A stretch of DNA of 41,549 nt from Actinophytocola sp. (GCA_009377475.1 WHTY01000034.1:1-41549), one strand, 5' to 3'. Counted from the stretch's first letter, positions 29,842 to 38,984 are shown. Made by a program: numbers and translations. Notes: generated by a model from the letters alone, not told the origin.

Positions 29842-32316
29842 CTACTCAGCGGGCTGCGCGCCGAGCAGCGCCCTGAGCTGGGTCAGCAGCTCGGTGCGGC
29901 TGTCCGCGCCGAGCCGCTGGCGGATGCGGGCGATGTGGTGTTCGACGGTTTTCGCCGAGATGAACAGCCGCGCCCCGACCTCCTTGTACGTCAGGCCGTC
30001 CACCACGAGCCGCGCCACCTGCGCCTCGCGCTCGCTGAGCTGCGCGACGCCGGAGCCGTCGTCTGTGCTCGCGCTCTCGCGGCGCACCGGACCGCCCTGC
30101 AGCGAACGCGCGCAGTCCAGCAGCCGAAGCATCGCGGCGCGGTCCGTGGTGCGGATCGCGGCCTGCCGCGCCAGCCACGCGCCGTCCCATCCGGCCCCGG
30201 CGTCCCGCAGGCCGCGCGCGGCTGCCTCGACCTCGTCCGGGTCGACGTCGCCGTGCAACACCCGCAGCCAGCACTCGGCCGCAGCCGACATCGTGGCGAA
30301 GTGCGCGCCGTGCTCGGCGTTCGCGCGCAACGCGGCGGCGTGCCGTTTCGCGTCCCCCGACCGCTCCCCGGTAAGCGCCGCATGTAGTTCGTGCCAGTGC
30401 AGCGTCGTGGACCACAGCGGCGGATCACCCAGCCGCCCCAGCAGGTCGTGCGCCTGCGCGAGGTGCGGCGCCAGCCTGCCCTGATCGCCGAGCCGGGCGG
30501 CGGCGACCGCGAACTCACCGAGCGGCAGGACCGTGAACAGGTCGACCGGCTGCCGGATCACCGCGGCGCACGCTTGTCCCCACACCTTCCGCAGCGCGGC
30601 GAGGTCGCTCTTGCGCCGTGCGAGCCCGACTTCCAACGCGACGGCGAACAGCCAGTCGCGCGGCTGCGCGGGTTGGCCCACCGCGGCAAGCCGCTCGGCA
30701 GCGGCGCCCGTGTCGCCTCGCGTCATCGCGATCCAGGCGAGCAGCAATTGGTGCCTGGCCGCCATCGGCTTCCCGCCGGTGCCGTCGCGCACCGCCCGCA
30801 CCAGCAGCGGCTCCGCGATCGCCGGTTCGCCGCACTGCAACGCAAGCACCGCGGCCAACGCTGCGGGACTGTCCGGCAGCAGCACCGTCCTGCCGACCGG
30901 CTCGAGCATCTCAGCGGAACTGATCAAAGTGGACAACGCGGTCGTCGGCGCGCCATCGACCGAAGCCAGCACACCGCGTGCCATCGAAGACAACGCGCCG
31001 GACAGCAACGTCGGCGGCTCGTCAGCGCCGGATCGCTCGGATTCCGCCAGCACCCGCTCGGCGTCAGCCTGCCGTCCGGTGGCGAGCAACCCGATGGCCG
31101 CGAACGCACGCGACTGCACGGTGCCGGACCACCGCAGCATCTCGGCCGCCCGATCCAGCCTGCCCCGGTGCGCGAGCGCCGTGCCCGCGATCCGCGCCGC
31201 GTCCGCGCGGTCGGTGGCGTCGGCACTCGCGATGACGTCGTCCGCGAGCCGCAGCGCGGTGTCCAGGTCGCCGGTGAGCGCTACCGCCTCGGCACGTCGC
31301 GCCCCCATCTCGGTGGCGGGGGCGCCCGCGTTCACGGCCGCGTCGTACAGCCGCACCGCCAGCAACGGGTCCGTGGCGAGTGCTTCGTCCCCTGCCGCGC
31401 GGAATGCCCGTGCGATCCCCGTGCCGGTGATCCCGGCGCCCAGCCACGGCCGCACCAGCTCAAGCGCGGGCGCGCCCCGGTCCAGTTGGCGTTCGGCGAG
31501 CCGGTGACACACCGCAGCCCGGCGCTCGGCGGGAACCAGCGTGCGCAACGCCTGCGCGACAACCGGCAACGGCGTGCCGTCCGCGCTGACCAGCCCGGTG
31601 GTGCGCACGCCGTCCAGCAATCCGAAGAGGGCGTCGGATGTCATGCCGAGCGCCCCGCACAGCAGGTCGAGATCGCCACCGGCTCCGGCGTCGGTCGCGA
31701 GAAGCAGCCGAATCGCGGCAGGGTCGAGCTGGTCGAGTTCGTGACGCAGCTCGGCAAGCACTGGCTCGGGGATCTCGGGTGGTCCGGCGAGCCGTCGCCC
31801 ATCGAGGCGGCTCACGACGCGGTGCACCAGGCCGGGCACGCCGCCGGTGCGAGCGTGCACGAACTTCGCCCACTCCGCCCCATCCGCACCGAGCTGGGTC
31901 TCGATCTGTCCGTTGTCGAGTTGCCGCAACACGATCTGGCCGCGCATCCTGGCGAGCACGTCGCTCAGCGCGGCTGGCCGGGGCAACGGACGCGCCGCGA
32001 CGACGAACCCGAACCGCTCGTCCTCCGCGCACTGCCGCAGGTCGTCGAGTACGGCATCGTCGAGGGCGTGCGCGTCATCAACCAGCACCAGTGCGGGTTC
32101 GACGTCGCCCGCGCCACGGAGCTGGTCAAATCGGACGGTCGGCACGCCGCCCTTGCCGCACAGCACCTCGAGGTAGTCCAGCAGAGCGGTCTTGCCGTAC
32201 TCGCCGGGCGCCACCACGGCGAGCCGGACGTCGGCACGCTCCCCGCTGGCGATCGCGGCACACAGCCGCGCCGTCGGCTGGTCCAGGATCGGCTCGTTCG
32301 CCACGGTTCGCGTCAC
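29842..32316 (-). CDS. IniR-like LuxR-family ATPase regulator
   Basis: 824 residues from GTG 32316, which overlaps the Hsp70-like stop by four bases (GTGA). An N-terminal P-loop ATPase (Walker A APGEYGKTALL, Walker B PALVLVDDAH) is followed by a long helical TPR-like region and a C-terminal LuxR HTH (LSEREAQVARLVVDGLTYKEVGARLFISAKTVEHHIARIRQRLG). Size, layout and position beside iniBAC match mycobacterial IniR (Rv0339c, next to iniB-A-C), an activator of iniBAC under cell-wall stress. The call as IniR orthologue rests on synteny and architecture, not on alignment. It is coupled to the Hsp70-like gene, which suggests that the two proteins act together. Confidence 0.82.
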   Translation of the reverse strand: MTRTVANEPILDQPTARLCAAIASGERADVRLAVVAPGEYGKTALLDYLEVLCGKGGVPTVRFDQLRGAGDVEPALVLVDDAHALDDAVLDDLRQCAEDERFGFVVAARPLPRPAALSDVLARMRGQIVLRQLDNGQIETQLGADGAEWAKFVHARTGGVPGLVHRVVSRLDGRRLAGPPEIPEPVLAELRHELDQLDPAAIRLLLATDAGAGGDLDLLCGALGMTSDALFGLLDGVRTTGLVSADGTPLPVVAQALRTLVPAERRAAVCHRLAERQLDRGAPALELVRPWLGAGITGTGIARAFRAAGDEALATDPLLAVRLYDAAVNAGAPATEMGARRAEAVALTGDLDTALRLADDVIASADATDRADAARIAGTALAHRGRLDRAAEMLRWSGTVQSRAFAAIGLLATGRQADAERVLAESERSGADEPPTLLSGALSSMARGVLASVDGAPTTALSTLISSAEMLEPVGRTVLLPDSPAALAAVLALQCGEPAIAEPLLVRAVRDGTGGKPMAARHQLLLAWIAMTRGDTGAAAERLAAVGQPAQPRDWLFAVALEVGLARRKSDLAALRKVWGQACAAVIRQPVDLFTVLPLGEFAVAAARLGDQGRLAPHLAQAHDLLGRLGDPPLWSTTLHWHELHAALTGERSGDAKRHAAALRANAEHGAHFATMSAAAECWLRVLHGDVDPDEVEAAARGLRDAGAGWDGAWLARQAAIRTTDRAAMLRLLDCARSLQGGPVRRESASTDDGSGVAQLSEREAQVARLVVDGLTYKEVGARLFISAKTVEHHIARIRQRLGADSRTELLTQLRALLGAQPAE

Positions 32317-33569
32317 CGGCCATCCCCATTTCTGCCCGCGCCCCGCGAGGCACGGCGCAGCAGCACGGCGGACCGGCGCGGCGGCGGTTCCAGCGGCGCG
32401 ATCTCCACTGGCGGCCGAGGCGGCGGTGGCCCGATGTCGATCTCGTCCTCCTCGCCGCCGGGGATGGGCGGTTCCGGCGCCGCTGGGGAGTTCGCAGGCG
32501 CAGGCGCGGGTTGCGGATCGGGCGCGAGCCGTCGCCGGGCGATCAGCGCGGCACCTTCGCACACCGCGTTGGCCGGATCCGCGCCGACCCGCACGGGGCA
32601 GTCGATGCCGTCACGGCGCAGCGTGGCCTCGGTCAACGTCGCCGCCTGCGGCATGCGCGCGGTGCCCCCGGTCAGCACAACGGCGGACAGCTCGTCGTCC
32701 GGCACGCGCGCGGCGAGCCGCGCGAGCTGGTCGGCGGCGGCCTGCAGCACCGGCTGCGCGATGTGGTCCAACTCCCGGCGACCGATCGGGACGTCGGCAG
32801 CGGCAGGCACCGGGATCATCGCCTCCTGCTGCTCGGCGAGCACTTCCTTCGCGCGAAGGCACCCGCCGCGCAGTCGCGCGCGCAGCCGGGGGTCGTCCGG
32901 TTTGTCCAGTCCACTGAGGACATGCTCAACCAGCAGGTCGTCGATCACCGTGCCCGCGTTCGGGTCGGGGCTCGCCGCGTGCGCGAGCAGATCGAAGCCC
33001 GCCTGGCCGCGCCGCAGCAACGCGGATTCCACGCGCTCACCCCCAATCCGGCATACGGCGAGCACAGTACCGGCGTCGACCTGCTCTCCCACCGCGTGCC
33101 ACTCCGCCGCCGCGACCGGGGCGGGCAGGACCAGCGCACCCGGCAGGCGAGCGGACTCCAACGCGTCGTGCAGGACGCGTCGGCGATGCGCACCCCACCC
33201 GGCGGGATGGGTGAGCACGATCTGATGCGGGGGCCGCCCGAACGAGTTCGCCAGTTGGTCGGACACCCATCCGGCGAGCGCGGCGGTGAGGACCTCGCCC
33301 GGATACGCCTGCCTGCCGACGACGACCGGCACCGGGTCCCCGACCCGATGCAACAGCCCACGCACGGTGCGCTCCGGCGGCCCCTGCTTCGCGATCGCCC
33401 GCCCGGCAAGCACCGCGCCGTCCGACGTCACGTGGACCGCCGACTCGACCCACTCGCGGCCACCCTCCAACGGCACGACTTCGGGGTCCGTCCACGACCT
33501 GTCGCCGTACCGGCACACCGCGGCGTGCGTGCGGGTGTGGCCGAGGTCGATCCCCAGTACGTACGGCAT
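32313..33569 (-). CDS. Hsp70-like actin-fold ATPase
   Basis: 418 residues from ATG 33569; GGAGG lies about 13 bases upstream, a little far, and ATG 33624 would add 18 residues. Phosphate loop 1 is GIDLGHTRTHAAV, phosphate loop 2 falls near AVCRIGGERVESALL and the adenosine motif is VVLTGGTARMPQ, so the ATPase domain is complete. The substrate-binding domain is missing; residues after about 360 are a Pro/Glu-rich tail (EPPIPGGEEDEIDIGPPPP). Such truncated Hsp70-like ATPases are widespread in actinomycetes. The gene is divergent from iniB and translationally coupled to the IniR-like gene, so it is best seen as part of the ini stress locus. Role unknown. Confidence 0.82.
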   Translation of the reverse strand: MPYVLGIDLGHTRTHAAVCRYGDRSWTDPEVVPLEGGREWVESAVHVTSDGAVLAGRAIAKQGPPERTVRGLLHRVGDPVPVVVGRQAYPGEVLTAALAGWVSDQLANSFGRPPHQIVLTHPAGWGAHRRRVLHDALESARLPGALVLPAPVAAAEWHAVGEQVDAGTVLAVCRIGGERVESALLRRGQAGFDLLAHAASPDPNAGTVIDDLLVEHVLSGLDKPDDPRLRARLRGGCLRAKEVLAEQQEAMIPVPAAADVPIGRRELDHIAQPVLQAAADQLARLAARVPDDELSAVVLTGGTARMPQAATLTEATLRRDGIDCPVRVGADPANAVCEGAALIARRRLAPDPQPAPAPANSPAAPEPPIPGGEEDEIDIGPPPPRPPVEIAPLEPPPRRSAVLLRRASRGAGRNGDGR

Positions 33570-33695
33570 GGCTGGCTGGTGTCCTCCGGACCTGTCGCTG
33601 TTAGTGATCTTCCTACCAAACATCGTCCCCCATTCGAGTTCCCCTAACCCCCTAACACTACTAACCGGACTCCCAGTTACCTCACAGTAAACAAC

Positions 33696-33735
33696 AGGGG
33701 CGTCATCCCCGATGTCACCACATCGGGGGACCCCT
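33696..33735 (+). promoter_or_regulatory. Large two-tier hairpin upstream of iniB
   Basis: An inner perfect stem CCCCGATGT (33707-33715) with ACATCGGGG (33720-33728) and a CACC loop is enclosed by outer arms AGGGG (33696-33700) and CCCCT (33731-33735). It lies 48-87 bases before the iniB start. Preceding CCCTAAC repeats (about 33644-33656) and TTAC-CTCACA-GTAA (33677-33690) could be activator sites. It may be an operator or a leader RNA. Confidence 0.5.
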
Positions 33736-33782
33736 ACGCTTCCTTGGCGGACAAGACCTACCCGCGAGGAGACATTCCGTTG

Positions 33783-35162
33783 ATGCATCACCAAGAAACG
33801 CTGTACGACTTCGTGACGAACCTCCTGAGCGATTCCGCCGCTCGGGCGGGCTTCGCCGACGACCCGACCGGCACACTCTCCTCGGCTGGGCTGCAAGACG
33901 TCACGCCGCAGGACGTGCAGGAAGTCGTCCCGCTGGTGCTCGCGTACGCGCCGGGCGACGGCCTGGCCTCGCTCGAAGCCCAGCTGTCCGAACTGCCGTC
34001 CGACCCGGAGGCCGCGGTCCAGCACCTGCAGGTCGTCGCGCAGTCCGCCGCAGCGGGCACCGTCCCCGCGCCCGGCTCGCTCTCCATGAACGCCGAGGGC
34101 AGCGGTGACCCGTTCAGCACCGCGCTCACCGGAAACGGTGACCTCGACGGCTTCACCGGCGCGATGACGTCCGAGTCCGAGCTCGGCTCGATGACCGGCG
34201 ACGCCTGGGGCTCGACGGAGTCCCTCGGCGCCACCGGCACGCTCGGCAACGACTTCGGCTCCGGCGCGGCTGGCGCCAGGGGCGACCTGAACGGCATGGA
34301 GACCGCCATGGTGTCCGACTCTCCGCTCGGCTCCTTCATGGGCACCTCGCAGCTCAGCGCCGACGGCGCGGCGGGCGAGTTCGAGGCGGCTGGCGCCGAG
34401 ATGGGCTTCGCGTCCGAGGGGCACTTCGGCGCCTCGTCGGCCGCGGTGCACGGTGGCGGCAGCGCCGACTCCGAGCTGGGCAGCATGCACATGCACGGCA
34501 TCGGCGGCTCCGACGGCTTCGAGTTCGAGAGCGGCGGCGACCCGAGCCTGTCCCTTGACGGCGACACGCTGGCACGCGGCGGCGAGGTCGCCGCAGGTAC
34601 GGTGGCGGGCTACGTGTCGTCCGGCGGCGACGCGTTCGCGAGCCAGATCAGCGACGGTGGCGAGGCCCTCGGCTCGTACCTGACGGGCGCCGCCGAGACC
34701 GCGTCCGAGCACATCCGGTCCGGCTCGGACTACATGGCCGGCCACGTGTCGGGCGGCTCCCACCAGCTGGCGGGGCAGATCCAGCAGGCGCCGTCGCAGA
34801 TGCCGTCGCCGGACGAGTTCAACGCATCGGACCTGCAGGACGCGCGCGCCGACCTGCCGACCGGCGCCGGGATGCCGTCCGCTGGCGGCCTGCCAGCTGG
34901 CGACCTGCCCAACCCGGGCGTGCCGTCCGAGCTGCCGAACCTGCCGGTGGAGAACCCGCTGCCTGGCGACGTGCAGTCCCAGCTGCCGGACTCCTCGATG
35001 CCCGCTGCGCCGCAGCCGGAGCTGCCAGCGGCCCCGCAGCCGTCGGCGAACACCGTCCAGGATGGCGTCAGCGACAGCCCGCTCGGCAACGCCGTCCCGC
35101 AGGACGCGCCCACGCAGGACGTCAGCGGCGTGACTGACGGCGAGCTGGGCATCGGCGGCTGA
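33783..35162 (+). CDS. iniB: IniB-like Gly/Ala/Ser-rich protein
   Basis: 459 residues from ATG 33783 (GAGGAG upstream at 33766; TTG 33780 is adjacent and gives better spacing). Residues 1-55 match the IniB N-terminal domain: LYDFVTNLLSDSAARAGFADDPTGTLSSAGLQDVTPQDVQEVVPLVLAYA. The rest is low complexity, Gly/Ala/Ser/Asp-rich, with recurring ELGSM and LGSF-type units, then a Pro-rich C-terminal third. It has no signal peptide. In mycobacteria IniB is induced with IniA and IniC by cell-wall inhibitors, and its role is unclear. A strong hairpin at 35185-35222 separates it from iniA, so it may be expressed in excess over the GTPases. Confidence 0.82.
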   Translation: MHHQETLYDFVTNLLSDSAARAGFADDPTGTLSSAGLQDVTPQDVQEVVPLVLAYAPGDGLASLEAQLSELPSDPEAAVQHLQVVAQSAAAGTVPAPGSLSMNAEGSGDPFSTALTGNGDLDGFTGAMTSESELGSMTGDAWGSTESLGATGTLGNDFGSGAAGARGDLNGMETAMVSDSPLGSFMGTSQLSADGAAGEFEAAGAEMGFASEGHFGASSAAVHGGGSADSELGSMHMHGIGGSDGFEFESGGDPSLSLDGDTLARGGEVAAGTVAGYVSSGGDAFASQISDGGEALGSYLTGAAETASEHIRSGSDYMAGHVSGGSHQLAGQIQQAPSQMPSPDEFNASDLQDARADLPTGAGMPSAGGLPAGDLPNPGVPSELPNLPVENPLPGDVQSQLPDSSMPAAPQPELPAAPQPSANTVQDGVSDSPLGNAVPQDAPTQDVSGVTDGELGIGG

Positions 35163-35184
35163 ATCGGGCACGCTCAGTAGTCGC

Positions 35185-35222
35185 AAGGTGGCTTGGTTCG
35201 TGATTTCGGACCAAGCCACCTT
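35185..35222 (+). terminator. Strong terminator or attenuator between iniB and iniA
   Basis: AAGGTGGCTTGGT (35185-35197) and ACCAAGCCACCTT (35210-35222) form a perfect 13-bp stem; three more inner pairs are possible. It sits 22 bases after iniB and 34 before iniA. It may cut transcription so that iniB is made in excess. Confidence 0.65.
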
Positions 35223-35256
35223 CACGTTTGGGCGATGACACGGCACACTCTCCGCG

Positions 35257-37098
35257 ATGGCATCGCCCTGGCTCGACATCCTGGACGACACGATCCAGGC
35301 ATGTGTACGGCACAACCGACAGGATCTGGCGCAGCCGCTGTGGGAACGACGCGCGCGGCTGCTTGAGCCGAGCCTGCGCATCCTCGTGCTCGGGGAATCG
35401 GGGCAAGGCAAAAGTCAGTTGATCAACGCGCTCGTGAACGCTCCGGTGTGCGCCGTGGGGGACGACCTGACCACGCGGGTGCCCGCGATCATCGAGTACG
35501 CGGACAGCCCGAACGCCGCGATGGTCGCCGCCACCGGATCGGGTGGACGTGGCGCGATCGAGGGCGACGCGGAGTCTGGGCGGCGGCTGCCGGTACCGAT
35601 CGAATCGGTGACGAACCGGGCGAACTACGAAGCGGCCATGCCGGGCAGCGAGGTCGCGCACGCGAGGATCGGCCTGCCGCGCGGACTGCTGCAAGCGGGC
35701 GTCGTGCTGGTCGACACGCCGGCGTCGGGTACCCGGAATCTCTCGAATGTGCTGTCCGAGGTGTTCAGCGCGGACGCCGTTGTGCTCGCGACCGACGCCA
35801 CCAGTGAGCTGTCCGTGAACGAACGCGAACTACTTGAGCGCGTCACGCGGATCTGCCCGACCGTGCTCGTCGCACTCACCAAGATCGACATCGTGCCTGG
35901 CTGGCAGGACGTCGCCGACCGCACCAGGGCACAGCTCGCGGACGCCGGACTGCCCGCGACCGTGGTTCCCGTCTCGGCAACGGTGCGGATGGCGGCGGCC
36001 CGTTCCGGCGATAAGGTGCTGAACGCCGAGTCCGGGTTCGAGGAGCTGGTGCGACGCCTGCGGCACGACTGGCTGGAGCGTTCCGACGAGCTGAACCAGC
36101 GGTCCGTCGCCGCGCTCAGCGAGGTGACCGTAGAGCGGTTGATCACCGGGCTGCGTGATGAGCACACGACGATGCAGCGCGCCAGCGGCGACGCGGTCGT
36201 GCGTTGGCACGCGGCGGGGCGCGAGGTCGAGCAGTTGCAACGGGTCTCGGCGCGCGGACAGACCCTGCTCGCCGACGAGGTGGCGGACCTGACGTCCGAT
36301 TTGGAGTTCGACCTGCGCGACCGCACCCGGCGCATTCTGCGCGAAGTGGACGAGTACTTCGACACGGCCGATCCCTCCCACACGTGGCAGGAGTTCGATG
36401 AGTGGCTGGCGGATCAGCTCACCGAGGTGGCGGAGACGAACTTCGGGTGGCTGTTCGAGCGATTCGACTGGATCGCGCACAAGCTGGCCCGTTACATCGC
36501 GCCGCACCGGCCCGACCTCGTGCCCGACGTTGCCTATGGGGACGCGCCGCTGGAGCACGCCAACGGCCTGCGCAAACCCAACGTGGAGAAGTTCTCGGTT
36601 GGCCAGCAGCTGTTCGTGGGGATGCGCGGCTCATACAGCGGGCTCCTGATGTTCGGCCTCGCCACCACGGTCGCCGGCATGCCGCTGATCAACCCGATCT
36701 CGCTCGGCGCCGGTGTCGCGTTCGGACTCAAGAGCGTCTTCGAGGAACGTGGCACCAGGCTGAAACGCAGGCAGACGGTGGCCAAGACCGCTGCGCACCG
36801 CCACGTCGACGACTTCTATCTCGCGTGCAGCAAAGAGAGTCGGGACACCGCTCGGCGGTTGCAACGCATGCTGCGGGACCGCTATACGCAGTACGCCGAG
36901 CAGCGTCGCGCCGAGATCACGTTGGCCGCCAAGGAACTCAAGAAGGCGGTCGACAGCGAGACGACGGAGAAGAGTCGGCGCACAAGGGAAATCTCCGCCG
37001 CATTGGAGTCGCTTGGCATGCTGCGCCAGCAGGTGCGGACTCTGAACAACCAGGTGCAGGCGTCGATCGTGCCAGCGCCGCGTGAGCTGACGGCGTGA
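35257..37098 (+). CDS. iniA: IniA-like dynamin-family GTPase
   Basis: 613 residues. P-loop GESGQGKS (46-53), G3 DTPASG (153-158) and G4 TKID (208-211) are intact. A long helical stalk follows, with a hydrophobic hairpin near residues 461-495 (GLLMFGLATTVAGMPLINPISLGAGVAFGL) that would insert in the membrane, then a coiled-coil GED-like C-terminus (EQRRAEITLAAKELKKAVDSETTEKSRRTREI). IniA is a bacterial dynamin-like protein that remodels membranes during cell-wall stress and contributes to drug tolerance in mycobacteria. No Shine-Dalgarno precedes ATG 35257; a separate or leaderless promoter may exist after the hairpin. It overlaps iniC by four bases (GTGA), so the two are coupled and probably form a hetero-oligomer. 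Confidence 0.9.
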   Translation: MASPWLDILDDTIQACVRHNRQDLAQPLWERRARLLEPSLRILVLGESGQGKSQLINALVNAPVCAVGDDLTTRVPAIIEYADSPNAAMVAATGSGGRGAIEGDAESGRRLPVPIESVTNRANYEAAMPGSEVAHARIGLPRGLLQAGVVLVDTPASGTRNLSNVLSEVFSADAVVLATDATSELSVNERELLERVTRICPTVLVALTKIDIVPGWQDVADRTRAQLADAGLPATVVPVSATVRMAAARSGDKVLNAESGFEELVRRLRHDWLERSDELNQRSVAALSEVTVERLITGLRDEHTTMQRASGDAVVRWHAAGREVEQLQRVSARGQTLLADEVADLTSDLEFDLRDRTRRILREVDEYFDTADPSHTWQEFDEWLADQLTEVAETNFGWLFERFDWIAHKLARYIAPHRPDLVPDVAYGDAPLEHANGLRKPNVEKFSVGQQLFVGMRGSYSGLLMFGLATTVAGMPLINPISLGAGVAFGLKSVFEERGTRLKRRQTVAKTAAHRHVDDFYLACSKESRDTARRLQRMLRDRYTQYAEQRRAEITLAAKELKKAVDSETTEKSRRTREISAALESLGMLRQQVRTLNNQVQASIVPAPRELTA

Positions 37099-38363
37099 AC
37101 ACGACGGCGACCGCCGAGCTCACGCTGGTCCTGTTGGATCGGGCGGCCGCACTGTATCACGACAACCCACGCGCCATGGACATGCTTCGCAGGCAGCGGG
37201 CGCGCTTCGACGAGCCGCTTCGGTTGGCTGTCATCGGATCGCCCCGCTCCGGGAAGTCGACGGTGGCCAGTGCGCTGAGCGCGTCCGGCCGATCGTTGCG
37301 GGACATCGCGGCGATGGACACCGACGGCGTCGCGCCGGACGCCACGTCGTCGGAGATCCGCAAGCGGTGCGCCGATGCGGACGCCGTGCTCTGTCTGCTC
37401 CGTCGGCCGAGGGGTGCGGAACTGAACCTGCTGCGCGCGGTCAACGAGCATCCGGTGGCGCAGGCAGCGCCGATCAACGCGGTGGCCGTGCTGTCAAGGG
37501 CGGACGAACTCGGCGGCGGCCGGGCGGATGCGGTGATCTCGGCGCGGCAGATCGCGCGACGCGCACGGCGGGAGCCGGAGCTGCGGACGTTGTGCCAGGA
37601 CGTCGTCGCGGTGGCCGGTCAGGCGGCGAGCGCGGGGCGCGCGTTGGACGCGACCGAGTTCGGCGCGCTGCGTGCCCTGGCGAGCGTGCCGACGGAGCAA
37701 CTGGAGGCGCAGTTGCTGTCCGTGCAGCGGTTCGTGAGCACGCAGGCGCCGTTGCCGGTCGATGCGGGCACGCGGGAGCGGCTGCTGGACCGGCTCGGGG
37801 TGTTCGGCGTCCGGCTGGCCGTCACGCTGATCCGGCAGGGCAGCGACACACAACCGACGCTCGCCGCGCAGCTCGCGCAGCGCAGCGGTCTCGCCGAGCT
37901 CCGCGAGACGATCGAACGACTCTTCCTGGCGCGCATCGACGTCGTCAAGGCACGTGCGGCGCTGTTGGCGCTCGACGTCCTGCTGCGCATGGAGCCGCGT
38001 CGCGGCAGCGCCGCCCTGCTCACCGAACTGGACCGTGTCGTCGCCGGGGCGCAGGAGTTCCATGAGCTGCGCTTGGCGTCGGCGCTGTCCGCCGATCCCG
38101 CGCTGTTCCCCGACGGGTTACGCGAGGAGGCCATGCGGCTGATCGGCGGGAACGGGGTCGGGCCTGCGGAACGTCTCGGGCTCCGCGAGCCGTCCGGCGC
38201 CCAGGTCAAAGCGGCGTTGCGGGACATCCTCCGCCGCTGGCGTCTCGTCGCGCACTCGCCGGAGCTGGGCGCCACGTCGCGCCGCGCGGCGCTCGTCGTC
38301 CTCCGCAGCGTCGAGACCATCGCCACCGGCGGCGCACCCGCGACACCCGCGTACGTGCGTTAG
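37095..38363 (+). CDS. iniC: IniC-like dynamin-family GTPase
   Basis: 422 residues from GTG 37095. P-loop GSPRSGKS (48-55) and a G4-like SRADEL motif are present, but the G3 region is altered (MDTDGVAPDATSSEIR), so GTP hydrolysis may be weakened; a paired active and less active GTPase is usual in dynamin-like partners. The rest is helical, without the IniA hydrophobic hairpin, so it probably reaches the membrane through IniA. Order iniB-iniA-iniC and the coupled start match the mycobacterial locus. It is shorter than mycobacterial IniC, as I recall it. The gene ends the operon; a 265-bp gap with a repeat array follows. Confidence 0.85.
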   Translation: MNTTATAELTLVLLDRAAALYHDNPRAMDMLRRQRARFDEPLRLAVIGSPRSGKSTVASALSASGRSLRDIAAMDTDGVAPDATSSEIRKRCADADAVLCLLRRPRGAELNLLRAVNEHPVAQAAPINAVAVLSRADELGGGRADAVISARQIARRARREPELRTLCQDVVAVAGQAASAGRALDATEFGALRALASVPTEQLEAQLLSVQRFVSTQAPLPVDAGTRERLLDRLGVFGVRLAVTLIRQGSDTQPTLAAQLAQRSGLAELRETIERLFLARIDVVKARAALLALDVLLRMEPRRGSAALLTELDRVVAGAQEFHELRLASALSADPALFPDGLREEAMRLIGGNGVGPAERLGLREPSGAQVKAALRDILRRWRLVAHSPELGATSRRAALVVLRSVETIATGGAPATPAYVR

Positions 38364-38461
38364 GAGCAGGGCGCGGCTTCGGGCATTCGGCCGTCAGTTG
38401 GACGCATGGCTATGGCGGGCATCCGATGACGTCGGCCCTGGGAACGGGTGTCTTTTCCGAA

Positions 38462-38503
38462 AACCGATACGATCGCATCGCTACCGATACGGTCGTATCG
38501 GTT
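38462..38503. promoter_or_regulatory. Three-copy ACCGATACG array (operator-like)
   Basis: ACCGATACG occurs at 38463-38471 and 38483-38491 in direct orientation exactly 20 bp apart, and inverted as CGTATCGGT at 38494-38502. The outer copies form an 11-bp perfect inverted repeat AACCGATACGA / TCGTATCGGTT. It lies 126 bp before the frameshifted gene at 38629 and looks like a multi-site operator or small iteron cluster. Confidence 0.55.
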
Positions 38504-38628
38504 CGCGCGAAAGCCACTACCGCTAGCGGCGTCGCCATGAGCGACAACGAGAAGGTGATGGCACCTGTCCATCCCGGCGTCAGCACCGCATCGGCAAAGC
38601 CCACGCCCTGGTTTTTCGGAGGCATCTC

Positions 38629-38984
38629 ATGAACACCCCCGACCCCATTGCCCGCATCCTTGATCACGCCGAGGATCTGTCGGTCGCGCACGCCCACTGG
38701 TCGGCGCGTGGCCTCGACACCCCGGACGGTGGTGCCGCCCGCCGCGCCGGACGAAGACGGTCGAGACGATCGACGCGCTGCTGCGTGAGCTTCACGCGCT
38801 GCGCTCGCAGACCGTGATCCCGACCGCGTGGAGCAGCAAGGCGGAGACGAGTGGGACCAGGCTGGTGCGGCGGCTGGCGGAAGCTCTGACTCAGCCGAGG
38901 TCGGCGAGCAACCAGATACGGACCGGACAAGCTCAAGGCTTGCCGGTGAGGAAGAAGAAACGGAGGAACAGCAATGGCAGATGA
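38629..38984 (+). pseudogene. Frameshifted small helical protein gene
   Basis: A good GGAGG lies six bases before ATG 38629. The first frame gives MNTPDPIARILDHAEDLSVAHAHWSARGLDTPDGGAARRAG and then drifts into Arg-rich nonsense. The -1 frame resumes sense: KTVETIDALLRELHALRSQTVIPTAWSS..., with stop at 38982-38984. The two parts read as one helical protein of a kind common in actinobacterial islands, broken by a one-base deletion (or assembly error) near 38740-38755. The stop overlaps the start of the next gene by 11 bases, so the three genes were one operon. Confidence 0.55.

Noticed and set aside
30391..33225. 944-residue plus-strand frame over the IniR-like and Hsp70-like genes
   Set aside because: High-GC antisense shadow; the minus-strand frames carry Walker, LuxR and Hsp70 motifs and a GTGA coupling.
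33570..35411. Upstream extension of the Hsp70-like frame across iniB on the minus strand
   Set aside because: Low-complexity antisense of iniB; the true start with GIDLG follows ATG 33569.
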